From Dictyoglomaceae bacterium (lineage in GTDB: Bacteria > Dictyoglomota > Dictyoglomia > Dictyoglomales > Dictyoglomaceae): DNA of 7,154 bases. The stretch covers positions 1-7,154 of the forward strand of contig JAOADF010000085.1 in NCBI GenBank assembly GCA_026417425.1, written 5' to 3'. Made by a program: the position numbers and the translations under genes. Each line of letters begins with the position of its first letter. Position 1 is the first letter of the stretch. The notes below the pieces were generated by a model that saw nothing but the letters and a program-made list of their open reading frames with translations, did no database searches and was not told the DNA's origin. Of the stretch, positions 1 to 6,541 are shown piece by piece.

Positions 1-6
1 ATGTTT

Positions 7-1521
7 TTATGAAATAAAATCCTCAAGTCCCCTATAAGATACTGCTTCTGCTAAATGGTCTATCTTTATATTTTCGCTTCTTTCTAAATCTGCAATAGTC
101 CTTGATACTTTTATTATTCTATCGAGTCCTCTCAAGGAGAGTTTCATTTTATCCATTATATTTGCAAGAAAGTTTTTTGCATCATTAGATAATGGACAAT
201 ATTTCTTCATATATTTTGGAGTCATCTGAGAATTGGTAAAGATTTTTTCTTTTTTAAACCTTTCTTCTTGAATTTTTCTTGCTATTTCTATTCTTTTCCT
301 TATTTCCTCAGAACTTTCGCTTTTTCCATTCTGAAAAATCTTTTCTTTTTCTACTCTTCCCACATAAATTCTTATATCAAATCTATCAAGGAGAGGTCCA
401 GATATCTTATGCCAATAGTTTCTAACTTCATAAGGAGAACATATGCAATTTTTATCCTTATCACCAAAATAACCACATCTACAAGGATTCATACTACCAA
501 CAAGAATAAATTGGGCAGGATAGGAAACAGTATATTTAGAGCGGGATATAATTACTCTCCCATCTTCTAAAGGTTGTCTTAATGCTTCTAACACATCTCT
601 TCTAAACTCAGGTAGCTCATCCAAGAATAGTACTCCTCTATGGGCAAGACTTACCTCTCCTACTTGAGGAGTTGATCCACCTCCTAAAAGTCCTGCATAA
701 GATATGGTATGATGAGGATTTCTGAAGGGTCTTTTCTGGATAAGATATTCATTATTTAGAAGTCCCGCAACACTATAAATCTGAGTTACTTCAAAGGCTT
801 CCTCATAGGTTAGAGGAGGAAGAATAGAGGGAAGAGATTTAGCAAGAAGAGTTTTTCCAGTTCCAGGTGGTCCTACTAATAAAATATTATGCCCTCCTGC
901 TGCAGAAATTTCCATAGCTCTTTTTGCAACTTCCTGTCCTTTTATTATTGAAAAATCTTCATCAAAGATAAAATTATATTCTATCTCTTCAAATTTAGAA
1001 GGTTTTAATTCTAAATTCCCCATAAGAAAGTTTATAACTTGGTTTATATTTTCTACTGGATAGATATCTATATCCTTTACTAAACTACACTCTTTCTCAT
1101 TTTCCTTAGGAATAATAACTTTTTTAAATCCTTTATTTTTAAGCCCCCAAACTAAGGGTAATAATCCCTTTCCCTTTCTTACTCTTCCATCTAAAGCTAA
1201 TTCTCCTAAAAAGGCAGTATTTTCAGAATCAATATTAAAATTAAATTGACAGGATAAAATACCTATAGCAATAGGTAAATCAAGTAAAGAACTATCTTTT
1301 CTTAAATCTGCAGGTGCAAGATTTATTGTTATTTTTCTTAATGGAAATTCAATATTACTGTTTTTTATAGCGGATCTTACCCTTTCTTTTGCCTCCTGTA
1401 TAGCTTGTTCTGCTAAACCTACAATATTAAAACCAGGAACTCCTGAGGAAATATCCACTTCAACTTCTACTTTATAACATTCTAGTCCTAAGAGAACTGC
1501 AGAAGAAACTTTAGAAAGCAT
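7..1521 (-). CDS. comM: ComM/YifB-family AAA+ ATPase (Mg-chelatase-like branch-migration helicase)
   Basis: Last gene of the run; 504 aa from the ATG at 1521, close to the usual ~505 aa. Numbered from that Met: an N-terminal Lon-protease-like (ChlI-type) domain spans about residues 1-165, with the family hallmark VEVDISSGVPGFNIVGL near 20-36. The AAA+ core follows, with Walker A GPPGTGKT at 217-224 and Walker B LFLDELPEF at about 298-306. A four-cysteine cluster (C347, C349, C360, C362, in NPCRCGYF...CICSP) and LLDRFDI at 377-383 come next. The C-terminal lid carries RGLDRIIKVSRTIADL at 464-479. Characterised ComM is a hexameric helicase that promotes branch migration during natural transformation; that role here is inferred from family. 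An in-frame TTG at 1536 would add MSIFP, but family members begin at MLSKV, so ATG 1521 is preferred. It overlaps yraN by 11 nt and has only a weak GAG as ribosome site, suggesting coupling. Confidence 0.96.
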   Translation of the reverse strand: MLSKVSSAVLLGLECYKVEVEVDISSGVPGFNIVGLAEQAIQEAKERVRSAIKNSNIEFPLRKITINLAPADLRKDSSLLDLPIAIGILSCQFNFNIDSENTAFLGELALDGRVRKGKGLLPLVWGLKNKGFKKVIIPKENEKECSLVKDIDIYPVENINQVINFLMGNLELKPSKFEEIEYNFIFDEDFSIIKGQEVAKRAMEISAAGGHNILLVGPPGTGKTLLAKSLPSILPPLTYEEAFEVTQIYSVAGLLNNEYLIQKRPFRNPHHTISYAGLLGGGSTPQVGEVSLAHRGVLFLDELPEFRRDVLEALRQPLEDGRVIISRSKYTVSYPAQFILVGSMNPCRCGYFGDKDKNCICSPYEVRNYWHKISGPLLDRFDIRIYVGRVEKEKIFQNGKSESSEEIRKRIEIARKIQEERFKKEKIFTNSQMTPKYMKKYCPLSNDAKNFLANIMDKMKLSLRGLDRIIKVSRTIADLERSENIKIDHLAEAVSYRGLEDFIS

Positions 1522-1867
1522 TGGAAATATGCTCAAAGAATTTAATTTTATTGTCTTTATCTAAAAGGATGGAAAAAATATCAAATCTTACTTCATAACT
1601 TTTTATTTTTTTCTTTGAAAGATAATAATTTGCAATAAATCTTATTTTTTCTTGCTTTCTTTTATCCACCGCCTCAACAGGTTCTCCAAATTCCAAGGAC
1701 TTTCTAGCTTTTACTTCTACAAAAATTAATAAGTTTTCTTTTCTTACAATCAAATCCACTTCACCAAATTTAGTTTTATAATTTTTTTCACGAATCTCAA
1801 ATCCATTATTCTTAAAATATTCTAATGCAAAATCTTCCCCAATTTTTCCTATCTTTTTCTTATTCAT
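1511..1867 (-). CDS. yraN: YraN / UPF0102 family nuclease-fold protein
   Basis: 118 aa, normal length for this small family with a restriction-endonuclease-like (Holliday-junction-resolvase-like) fold. Visible signatures are KIGKIGEDFALEYF at residues 5-18, GEVDLIV at 35-41, FVEVKAR at 49-55 and RFDIF at 94-98. D38, E51 and K53 form the PD-(D/E)xK-like set, and Q72 lies in the following helix. The biochemical role is not settled; a nucleic-acid-processing role is inferred from the fold and from the usual position between rnhB and comM. The ATG (1865-1867) overlaps the rnhB TAA by one base (TAATG). The bases upstream are purely A/T-rich with no Shine-Dalgarno, so translation probably depends on reinitiation by ribosomes finishing rnhB. 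Its last 11 nt are shared with comM. Confidence 0.93.
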   Translation of the reverse strand: MNKKKIGKIGEDFALEYFKNNGFEIREKNYKTKFGEVDLIVRKENLLIFVEVKARKSLEFGEPVEAVDKRKQEKIRFIANYYLSKKKIKSYEVRFDIFSILLDKDNKIKFFEHISNAF

Positions 1868-2478
1868 TATATTAATTTAAAATTTTTTCTATGAATTTCA
1901 GAAGGACCATAATAGATAATATTTTTTCTGTGCTCCTTGGTAGGATAACCTTTATGTTTTTTAAATCCATAATTAGAATACTTTTTATCTATCTCTTCCA
2001 TAAATTCATCCCTTAGAACCTTAGCAACTATAGATGCTCCAGAAATACATTTACAAAGCCTATCTCCCTTAATTATTGCTTCCTGAGGAATTTCTAATTC
2101 AGGAATTAATTTATTCCCATCAACTAAAATAAAATTTGGCTTCAATTTTAAGTTTTCGATAGCTCTCTTCATTGCTAATAAAACTGCATTTAAAATTCCC
2201 ATTCTTTCTATATCATCCACTGTAGAAAATCCATAACTCCAATCTAAAGCCTCTTGTTTTATTAACAAAAAGAGTTTTTTTCTCTCTTTTGGAGTAAGAA
2301 GTTTTGAATCCTTTAAAGGTAAAGAAGAAAAAGGAGGAAGAATTACAGCTCCAGCAAAAACAGGTCCTGCCAATGCCCCCCTTCCTGCTTCATCGACTCC
2401 AGCAATTTTTTCATATTTTTGCCAAAGCTGTAATTCAATGTTCCCTAATGTACAATCTGGATTCTTTGAGGTGGCCAT
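1867..2478 (-). CDS. rnhB: Ribonuclease HII
   Basis: 203 aa. RNase HII cuts the RNA strand of RNA-DNA hybrids and nicks 5' of single ribonucleotides in DNA. The start of the fold is GVDEAGRGALAGP at residues 27-39, giving catalytic D29 and E30 and the GRG junction-recognition loop (32-34). VDG supplies D120 and KGD supplies D139, completing the DEDD set. GASIVAKVLRD (147-157) and HKGYPT (175-180, with conserved Tyr178) follow. The D139-Y178 spacing is 39 residues, matching my recollection of the Thermotoga enzyme. The loop reads GRGALAGP where GRGPLAGP is usual, a minor change. The ATG at 2478 lies inside lepB (34-nt overlap). No other ATG, GTG or TTG occurs before the active-site motif, so the overlap is forced. 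AGGAAAGG lies about 13 nt upstream, within lepB. Confidence 0.95.
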   Translation of the reverse strand: MATSKNPDCTLGNIELQLWQKYEKIAGVDEAGRGALAGPVFAGAVILPPFSSLPLKDSKLLTPKERKKLFLLIKQEALDWSYGFSTVDDIERMGILNAVLLAMKRAIENLKLKPNFILVDGNKLIPELEIPQEAIIKGDRLCKCISGASIVAKVLRDEFMEEIDKKYSNYGFKKHKGYPTKEHRKNIIYYGPSEIHRKNFKLI

Positions 2479-3029
2479 AATAGTAAAATAGCCTTTCCTA
2501 CAAGATTCTTTTTAGGAACAAACCCCCAATATCTACTATCCACACTTACAGGTCTATTATCTCCTAAAACAAAATAACTATCCTTTGGAACCTTTACTGG
2601 TCCATAATTGTCATCACTCTTTCTTTTTACATAATTTTCTTCTAAAAGTTTCCCATTAACATATACATTTCCTTGCTTTATTTCTACAGTATCTCCAGGT
2701 AGACCTATAAGCCTTTTTACATATTCCTTAGATGTATCCAGAGGGTATTTAAAAACAATAATTTCTCCCCTTTCAGGCTCTCTAAAATAATAAGGTATCC
2801 TTACAACTAAAACAGCCTCGCCATCATTTAATGTAGGAATCATGGAGCCTGTTGGAATATAAGAAATTTGTAATATAAAGCTTTTAATAAGAAAGGCTAA
2901 AATGAAGGCAAAAAGAATAGTCTCAACAAATTCATACCATTCCTTTCCTTTTAATTCTTGCCTTTTTGCCAATAAAAAATCTATTTTATCCTTAATCCAA
3001 AAAGCCACCCCTTCAATTTTCTCCTTCAT
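2445..3029 (-). CDS. lepB: Signal peptidase I
   Basis: 194 aa, the compact Gram-positive/thermophile type with one clear N-terminal transmembrane helix (about residues 34-54, after a charged cytoplasmic segment). It removes signal peptides from exported preproteins on the outer face of the cytoplasmic membrane using a Ser/Lys dyad. Box B is PTGSMIPTL with nucleophile S62; box D is [12 protein letters not shown] with general base K105; box E is [15 protein letters not shown] (155-169). The C-terminal strand ends near LLLWPP. It starts at an ATG that overlaps the rplS TGA (ATGA), with GGGTGGAAG immediately upstream. Its last 34 nt are shared with rnhB in another frame. Co-transcription with ffh places the start and the end of the export pathway in one operon. 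Confidence 0.96.
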   Translation of the reverse strand: MKEKIEGVAFWIKDKIDFLLAKRQELKGKEWYEFVETILFAFILAFLIKSFILQISYIPTGSMIPTLNDGEAVLVVRIPYYFREPERGEIIVFKYPLDTSKEYVKRLIGLPGDTVEIKQGNVYVNGKLLEENYVKRKSDDNYGPVKVPKDSYFVLGDNRPVSVDSRYWGFVPKKNLVGKAILLLWPPQRIQIVH

Positions 3030-3379
3030 TCTTCCACCCTTTCCGCTATTTTTGCCTTCTTTCCACTTAATCCTCTTAAATAATAAAGTTTTGCTCTTCT
3101 TACTTTTCCTCTTCTTAATATTTCAATTTTTTCTACGAAGGGAGAATATAAAGGAAAAATTCTTTCTACCCCCACTCCTTGAACTACCTTTCGTACAGTT
3201 ATTGTTTCTCTTAATCCACCATGCTTTTTAGCAATAACAACTCCTTCATAAAATTGTATTCTTTCCTTTTCTCCCTCAACAATTCTATAGTGAACTCGAA
3301 CAGTATCTCCCGGCCAAATTTCAGGTATCTCTTTATTTTTCATTAATTCCTTCTCTACATTTTGGATAATTAAATCCAT
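3026..3379 (-). CDS. rplS: 50S ribosomal protein L19
   Basis: 117 aa, full length. L19 sits at the 30S-50S interface of the large subunit. Diagnostic stretches are [15 protein letters not shown] (18-32), [12 protein letters not shown] (41-52), [12 protein letters not shown] (69-80) and [16 protein letters not shown] (89-104). The start is chosen at 3379 because the N-terminus [12 protein letters not shown] is family-typical and a very strong Shine-Dalgarno, AGGAAAGGAGGT (3385-3396), lies 5 nt upstream. This places the first 47 nt inside the trmD reading frame. A second in-frame ATG (Met13, 3343) also has AAGGA upstream but would drop the conserved N-terminal helix. The stop overlaps the lepB start (ATGA). 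Confidence 0.98.
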   Translation of the reverse strand: MDLIIQNVEKELMKNKEIPEIWPGDTVRVHYRIVEGEKERIQFYEGVVIAKKHGGLRETITVRKVVQGVGVERIFPLYSPFVEKIEILRRGKVRRAKLYYLRGLSGKKAKIAERVEE

Positions 3380-4115
3380 GTTTTACCTCCTTTCCTAATT
3401 CTTCTTCTATTTCTTTTAATAACATATAATCTTCTTCTGAAAGATTTGCTTTTTCTAGAAGATCAGGTCTTCTCAGTAAGGTTCTTTTTAAAGCTTCTTT
3501 TCTTCGCCACCTCCTTATTTTCTCGTGATTCCCAGAAAGCAATACTTCAGGAACTTCCATTCCCTCAAAATTTCTTGGATGAGTATATTGGGGATATTCT
3601 AATAGCCCTCCTTGAAAAGATTCTTCCTTCAAAGAATTAGGATCTCCCACAACACCAGGTAATAACCTTACAATGGAATCGATAATAACCAAGGCAGGCA
3701 ATTCTCCTCCACTTGTAATATAATCTCCAATAGAAATCTCCCTTGTCACAATACTTCTTACTCTTTCATCTACTCCTTCGTATCTTCCACATATAAATAT
3801 TAGATGTTTCTTTTTTGATAATTCTTCTGCAATTTTTTGATTATAAACCTCTCCTTGAGGTGTAAGGAGAACTATTTCTGAATTATCCCTTTTTAAACTC
3901 CTAACACATTTAAATATAGGCTCAGGCTTCAAAACCATTCCAACTCCACCACCATAGGGATAATCATCAACCCTTCTATGTTTATCAGTAGTAAAATCTC
4001 TTAGATTATGTATATTAATTTCTACAATACCTTTATCCTTTGCTCTTTTTAAAATACTGATATCTATTGGACTCTCGAATATCTCTGGGAATATAGTTAT
4101 TATATCTATTTTCAT
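3333..4115 (-). CDS. trmD: tRNA (guanine37-N1)-methyltransferase TrmD
   Basis: 260 aa; most homologues are about 240-250. TrmD is a SPOUT (trefoil-knot) enzyme that uses S-adenosylmethionine to make m1G37 in tRNAs reading CNN/UNN-type codons, preventing +1 frameshifting. Seen: [10 protein letters not shown] at 4-13, [15 protein letters not shown] at 52-66, LTPQG at 84-88, [11 protein letters not shown] at 109-119, the knot region from [13 protein letters not shown] (128-140) through R150, and [15 protein letters not shown] at 191-205. The catalytic-acid position is E166 (EESF rather than DSF), and the following motif reads YTHP instead of the common YTRP. The last ~14 residues beyond the usual end are encoded by the overlap with rplS. 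The ATG forms ATGA with the rimM stop, and AAAGGAG lies just upstream with very short spacing. Confidence 0.97.
   Translation of the reverse strand: MKIDIITIFPEIFESPIDISILKRAKDKGIVEINIHNLRDFTTDKHRRVDDYPYGGGVGMVLKPEPIFKCVRSLKRDNSEIVLLTPQGEVYNQKIAEELSKKKHLIFICGRYEGVDERVRSIVTREISIGDYITSGGELPALVIIDSIVRLLPGVVGDPNSLKEESFQGGLLEYPQYTHPRNFEGMEVPEVLLSGNHEKIRRWRRKEALKRTLLRRPDLLEKANLSEEDYMLLKEIEEELGKEVKHGFNYPKCREGINEK
3385..3396 (-). promoter_or_regulatory. Strong Shine-Dalgarno of rplS, located inside trmD
   Basis: AGGAAAGGAGGT ends 5 nt before the rplS ATG while still within the trmD coding frame. It supports independent, high-level initiation of L19 despite the 47-nt overlap, and decides for ATG 3379 over the internal Met13. 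Confidence 0.85.
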
Positions 4116-4627
4116 ATCTCCTTTATTAACTCTACAATTATTTTCCTTTCTCTGATATTTACCTCTCTAACAACATCTCTTATAAAAGGTAGTAATAATT
4201 CTTTACCTTGATTTTCTACAACAAAAACATCATTACTTCCTGTTTCTATTATTTCCTTCACAATTCCCAAAAAATCTCCGTTAAAATCATATACAGAGAT
4301 TCCAAAAATTTGAAAGGTATAAAAAAATCCCTCTGGAAGAGGAGGAAGAAAATCTTCTTCCAATAAAAGCCAATTTCCCCTAAATTTTTCTACAGAATTC
4401 CTATCTTTAAATTCTTCAAAATATAATACATAACCTTTTCCATGAGCATTTATCTCTTCCAGTATAACTTCTTTTTTTATATATTCACTATCTCCTTCAG
4501 ATATATATAATTTTTGTCCCTTTTTTAAGTTAAAAATAAAATCGTAAAAGGGATATATTTTAATTCCACCTTTTATACCAAATGGTTCCCCTAGTTTTGC
4601 GATTCTTACTAACTTTCTTTCATCCAT
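4112..4627 (-). CDS. rimM: Ribosome maturation factor RimM
   Basis: 171 aa from the ATG at 4627. RimM binds S19 and helps mature the 30S head; S16, another early 30S protein, is encoded two genes upstream. The N-terminal RimM domain starts with [19 protein letters not shown] (residues 6-24), and the [16 protein letters not shown] linker (94-109) leads into the PRC-barrel domain with GSNDVFVV (130-137) and LLPFIRDVV (145-153). PRC barrels of this family often read V-D after the FI..VV motif; here it is V-N (VREVN). The ATG follows the KH gene stop after one base. An in-frame TTG at 4645 would add six residues (MKYFNR) but would overlap the KH gene by 17 nt; the ATG fits the family N-terminus better. 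No good Shine-Dalgarno precedes the ATG, and an 18-bp palindrome covers this junction. Confidence 0.94.
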   Translation of the reverse strand: MDERKLVRIAKLGEPFGIKGGIKIYPFYDFIFNLKKGQKLYISEGDSEYIKKEVILEEINAHGKGYVLYFEEFKDRNSVEKFRGNWLLLEEDFLPPLPEGFFYTFQIFGISVYDFNGDFLGIVKEIIETGSNDVFVVENQGKELLLPFIRDVVREVNIRERKIIVELIKEI

Positions 4628-4628
4628 T

Positions 4629-4859
4629 CTATTGAAGTACTTCAATAACTACTTTTTTCCCCTTTTTTAATCCAGCAACCCTTATTATGGTTTGTAAAGC
4701 CTTCACCGTTTGCCCCTGTTTTCCAATTACTCTACCTCTATCTTCTGGGGCGACTTTTACCTCTAAAATTACAGATTTTGTCCCTTCCACTTCTCTTACT
4801 TCTACATCCTCGGGATGCTGAACAATAGCCTTAATAATATATTCCAAAAGCTCTTTCAT
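4629..4859 (-). CDS. khpA: KhpA-like KH-domain RNA-binding protein (YlqC family)
   Basis: 76 aa from ATG 4859, the normal size of this single-KH family. KhpA-type proteins bind RNA; in some Gram-positive bacteria they pair with KhpB and affect cell shape and division. The partner and role here are unknown. The KH core is visible: VILEVKVAPEDRGRVIGKQG, with the GxxG loop GKQG at residues 46-49, followed by the helix TVKALQTIIRVAGL and the strand KKVVIEVL. The N-terminus MKELLEYIIKAIV matches the family. An in-frame TTG at 4868 would add three residues but would leave only 2 nt after the GGGGG ribosome site (4871-4875), against 11 nt for the ATG. The position between rpsP and rimM is common in low-GC bacteria. 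Confidence 0.94.
   Translation of the reverse strand: MKELLEYIIKAIVQHPEDVEVREVEGTKSVILEVKVAPEDRGRVIGKQGQTVKALQTIIRVAGLKKGKKVVIEVLQ
4630..4647. repeat. 18-bp perfect palindrome at the KH gene/rimM junction
   Basis: TATTGAAGTACTTCAATA equals its own reverse complement. It covers the last codons and part of the stop codon of the KH gene and ends 2 nt before the rimM ATG. In mRNA it could fold as a 7-bp A/U-rich stem with a GUAC loop where the rimM ribosome site should be. Confidence 0.6.
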
Positions 4860-4897
4860 TAAAACCAAATCCCCCTTTTTAATTCTTTACCCATAAT

Positions 4898-5140
4898 TTA
4901 ACCAAGAATACCTAAATTCTTCAATATTTTTTCTACAGTCTCTGAGGGCTGAGCTCCTACACTTAACCAATATTTGACCCTATCTTCTTTTACTTTAATA
5001 GTTGCTGGGTTAGTCTTTGGATCATAAAATCCTAAAATTTCTAAATGTTTTCCCTCTCTTGGTTTTTTACTATCTATAGCAACAATTCTATACACTGGTT
5101 TATTCTTTGCACCAATTCTTGTTAATCTTATTTTTACCAT
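4898..5140 (-). CDS. rpsP: 30S ribosomal protein S16
   Basis: 80 aa, typical of short S16 proteins. S16 is an early 16S-rRNA-binding protein needed for 30S assembly. The family signature is MVKIRLTRIGAKNKPVYRIV at residues 1-20, followed by AIDSKKPREGKHLEILGFYDP (21-41) and DRVKYWLSVGAQPSETV (53-69). The start is unambiguous: the ATG is preceded by GAAAGGAGGTGA (5145-5156) 4 nt away, a 12-base match to the usual 3' end of 16S rRNA. This is the strongest ribosome binding site in the window with that of rplS, as expected for a highly translated ribosomal protein inside a mixed operon. Twenty-five bases separate it from ffh, with no terminator. Confidence 0.98.
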   Translation of the reverse strand: MVKIRLTRIGAKNKPVYRIVAIDSKKPREGKHLEILGFYDPKTNPATIKVKEDRVKYWLSVGAQPSETVEKILKNLGILG

Positions 5141-5144
5141 TAAT

Positions 5145-5156
5145 TCACCTCCTTTC
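5145..5156 (-). promoter_or_regulatory. Very strong Shine-Dalgarno of rpsP
   Basis: GAAAGGAGGTGA lies 4 nt before the rpsP ATG. It is complementary to the usual CACCUCCUUUC end of 16S rRNA over about 12 bases. It fixes the start and suggests S16 is translated at a higher rate than its neighbours. Confidence 0.85.
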
Positions 5157-5165
5157 TATAAATTA

Positions 5166-6473
5166 TTATATAAAAGGAAAAATATTTTTCTTGGTTTTAG
5201 AAAATTGTTTAATAATCTCTAAAGATTGAAAATATTGCTTTAAAAGCCTATTCACATCTTGAACTGTTGTTCCACTTCCCTTTGCAATCCTAATTTTTCT
5301 ACTCCCATTAATAATAGAGGGATTTTTTCTTTCTTCTTTTGTCATGGATTCAATAATTGCTAAAAATTTTTTTACCTCTTTATCGTTTATCTCAGGTTTT
5401 ACTTTATCTTTAGGAATCCCAGGAAGCATATCAAGAATTTGGTCAAAGGTTCCTATTTTTCTAATTTCTTTAAGTTGTTCATAAAAATCTTCTAAATCAA
5501 ATTTAGCTTTTTTCAATTTTTCTTGAAGTTTCTCTTGTTTTTCTAGTTCGATACTTTCCTCGATTTTTTCAATAAGAGTAGCAACATCTCCCATTCCTAA
5601 AATTCTTCCTGCAAGACGATCAGGATAAAAATATTCTAAATCATTAATCTTTTCTCCTACACCTATAAATTTAATGGGTTTTCCTGTTACTGCTCTAACA
5701 GATAATGCAGCTCCTCCTCTGGCGTCTCCATCCAATTTTGTAAGAATAATTCCTGTTATTGGAATTCTTTGATTGAATTTTTCCGCAATATTTATTGCAT
5801 CTTGTCCTGTCATACCATCCAAAACCAAAAGGATTTCAGAAGGCTTAAATGTATTAGTTAAATCTTCTAATTCACCCATCATCTCTTCATCTATATGAAG
5901 ACGTCCTGTGGTATCTACAATTAATACATCCATTAAACTTTCCTTTCCAATCTTTATTGCATTATCTATTATTTCCTTAGAAGAACTCCCTTCTTGTATT
6001 ACAGGAATTTTTATTTTCTCTCCTAAAACCTCTAATTGTTTTTTAGCTGCAGGTCTGAAGGTATCCCCAGCTACTAACATCACCCTTCTCTGCTCTTGAG
6101 AAAGTTTATAAGCAAGCTTAACACAAGTAGTAGTTTTTCCAGAACCCTGTAGCCCTACAAGAAATATAAGAGCAGGCTTTCTATTACCTAAAGATATTCC
6201 TACCTTTTCTTTTCCTAAAAGTTCAATTAATTCCTCATAAAGAATTTTTAATACCTGTTGAAAGGGAGATACACTTTTTAGAACTTCTTCTTTAAGGGAT
6301 TTCTCTTTAACTTTATTCAAAAGATCCTTTACCACTTTATAATGGACATCTGCTTCAAGGAGCGCTTGTCTTATTTCTCTAAGAGCTTCCTCTACATCTT
6401 TCTCAGAAAGTAATCCTCTATTTCTTAATTTCTTGAAAATACTTTGTAGACGTCCTGTTAAGTTCTCAAACAT
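5166..6473 (-). CDS. ffh: Signal recognition particle protein Ffh (SRP54 GTPase)
   Basis: 435 aa, first gene of the operon. Ffh binds signal sequences emerging from the ribosome, together with 4.5S/6S RNA, and docks with FtsY. The N domain is residues 1-95, containing ALLEADV near 37-43. The G domain has G1 GLQGSGKTT at 107-115, DTFRPAA at 137-143, DTTGRLH at 187-193, TKLDGDARGG at 245-254 and GVGEKINDLEYF at 271-282. The M domain starts near 296, with LPGIPK at 350-355 and the RNA-binding helix-turn-helix at SRKIRIAKGSGTTVQDVN (391-408). Methionine is scarce in the M domain (only M349 and M377 after residue 295), and the tail ends in KTKKNIFPFI rather than a Met/Lys-rich tail. The ATG has AAGGAAG 6 nt upstream. 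No ylxM-like gene precedes it. Confidence 0.98.
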   Translation of the reverse strand: MFENLTGRLQSIFKKLRNRGLLSEKDVEEALREIRQALLEADVHYKVVKDLLNKVKEKSLKEEVLKSVSPFQQVLKILYEELIELLGKEKVGISLGNRKPALIFLVGLQGSGKTTTCVKLAYKLSQEQRRVMLVAGDTFRPAAKKQLEVLGEKIKIPVIQEGSSSKEIIDNAIKIGKESLMDVLIVDTTGRLHIDEEMMGELEDLTNTFKPSEILLVLDGMTGQDAINIAEKFNQRIPITGIILTKLDGDARGGAALSVRAVTGKPIKFIGVGEKINDLEYFYPDRLAGRILGMGDVATLIEKIEESIELEKQEKLQEKLKKAKFDLEDFYEQLKEIRKIGTFDQILDMLPGIPKDKVKPEINDKEVKKFLAIIESMTKEERKNPSIINGSRKIRIAKGSGTTVQDVNRLLKQYFQSLEIIKQFSKTKKNIFPFI

Positions 6474-6509
6474 AATTATCTTCCTTTATACTAATTTTAT
6501 ACTTAGCAT

Positions 6510-6538
6510 ACTATAGACAATATTAAAACCATTGTCAA
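6510..6538 (-). promoter_or_regulatory. Sigma-A-type promoter of the ffh operon
   Basis: On the minus strand a perfect -35 TTGACA (6533-6538) is followed by a 17-bp spacer and a -10 TATAGT (6510-6515, 5 of 6 consensus). Transcription would start near 6502-6504, giving a leader of about 30 nt before ffh. Upstream of the -35 the minus strand reads CTTTAAAACAAAAAATGA, an A-rich run that could serve as an UP element. No other promoter this good was found within the operon, so it probably drives all ten genes. Confidence 0.85.
6516..6536. repeat. Inverted repeat GACAAT-N9-ATTGTC inside the ffh promoter
   Basis: Arms at 6516-6521 and 6531-6536 are perfectly complementary (6 bp) with a 9-bp spacer. 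The element fills the space between the ffh -10 and -35 and overlaps the -35. A dimeric repressor bound here would block RNA polymerase. Half-site centres are 15 bp apart. The adjacent ArsR-type regulator is an obvious candidate, but part of the symmetry comes from the -35 TTGACA itself, so this may be coincidental. Confidence 0.4.
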
Positions 6539-6541
6539 TCA

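Noticed and set aside
268..570. Plus-strand open frame of 100 codons opposite comM
   Set aside because: It lies wholly inside the conserved AAA+ region of comM on the other strand, has a low-complexity Phe/Ser/Ile-rich product and no ribosome site.
1522..1536. TTG start for comM at 1536
   Set aside because: It adds five residues before the family-typical MLSKV start and has no ribosome site.
2902..3231. Plus-strand open frame of 109 codons opposite rplS/lepB
   Set aside because: It is a shadow of rplS and lepB; its Leu/Phe-rich product mirrors Lys/Glu codons on the true strand.
3446..3640. Plus-strand open frame of 64 codons opposite trmD
   Set aside because: It lies inside conserved trmD with no initiation signals.
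4859..4894. Minus-strand 11-codon mini-ORF between rpsP and the KH gene, whose TAA overlaps the KH gene ATG (TAATG)
   Set aside because: A leader peptide coupled to the KH gene was considered, but there is no ribosome site before its ATG and it contains the KH gene's own GGGGG site, so chance is more likely.
5908..6099. Plus-strand open frame of 63 codons opposite ffh
   Set aside because: It lies inside the ffh GTPase domain with no initiation signals.
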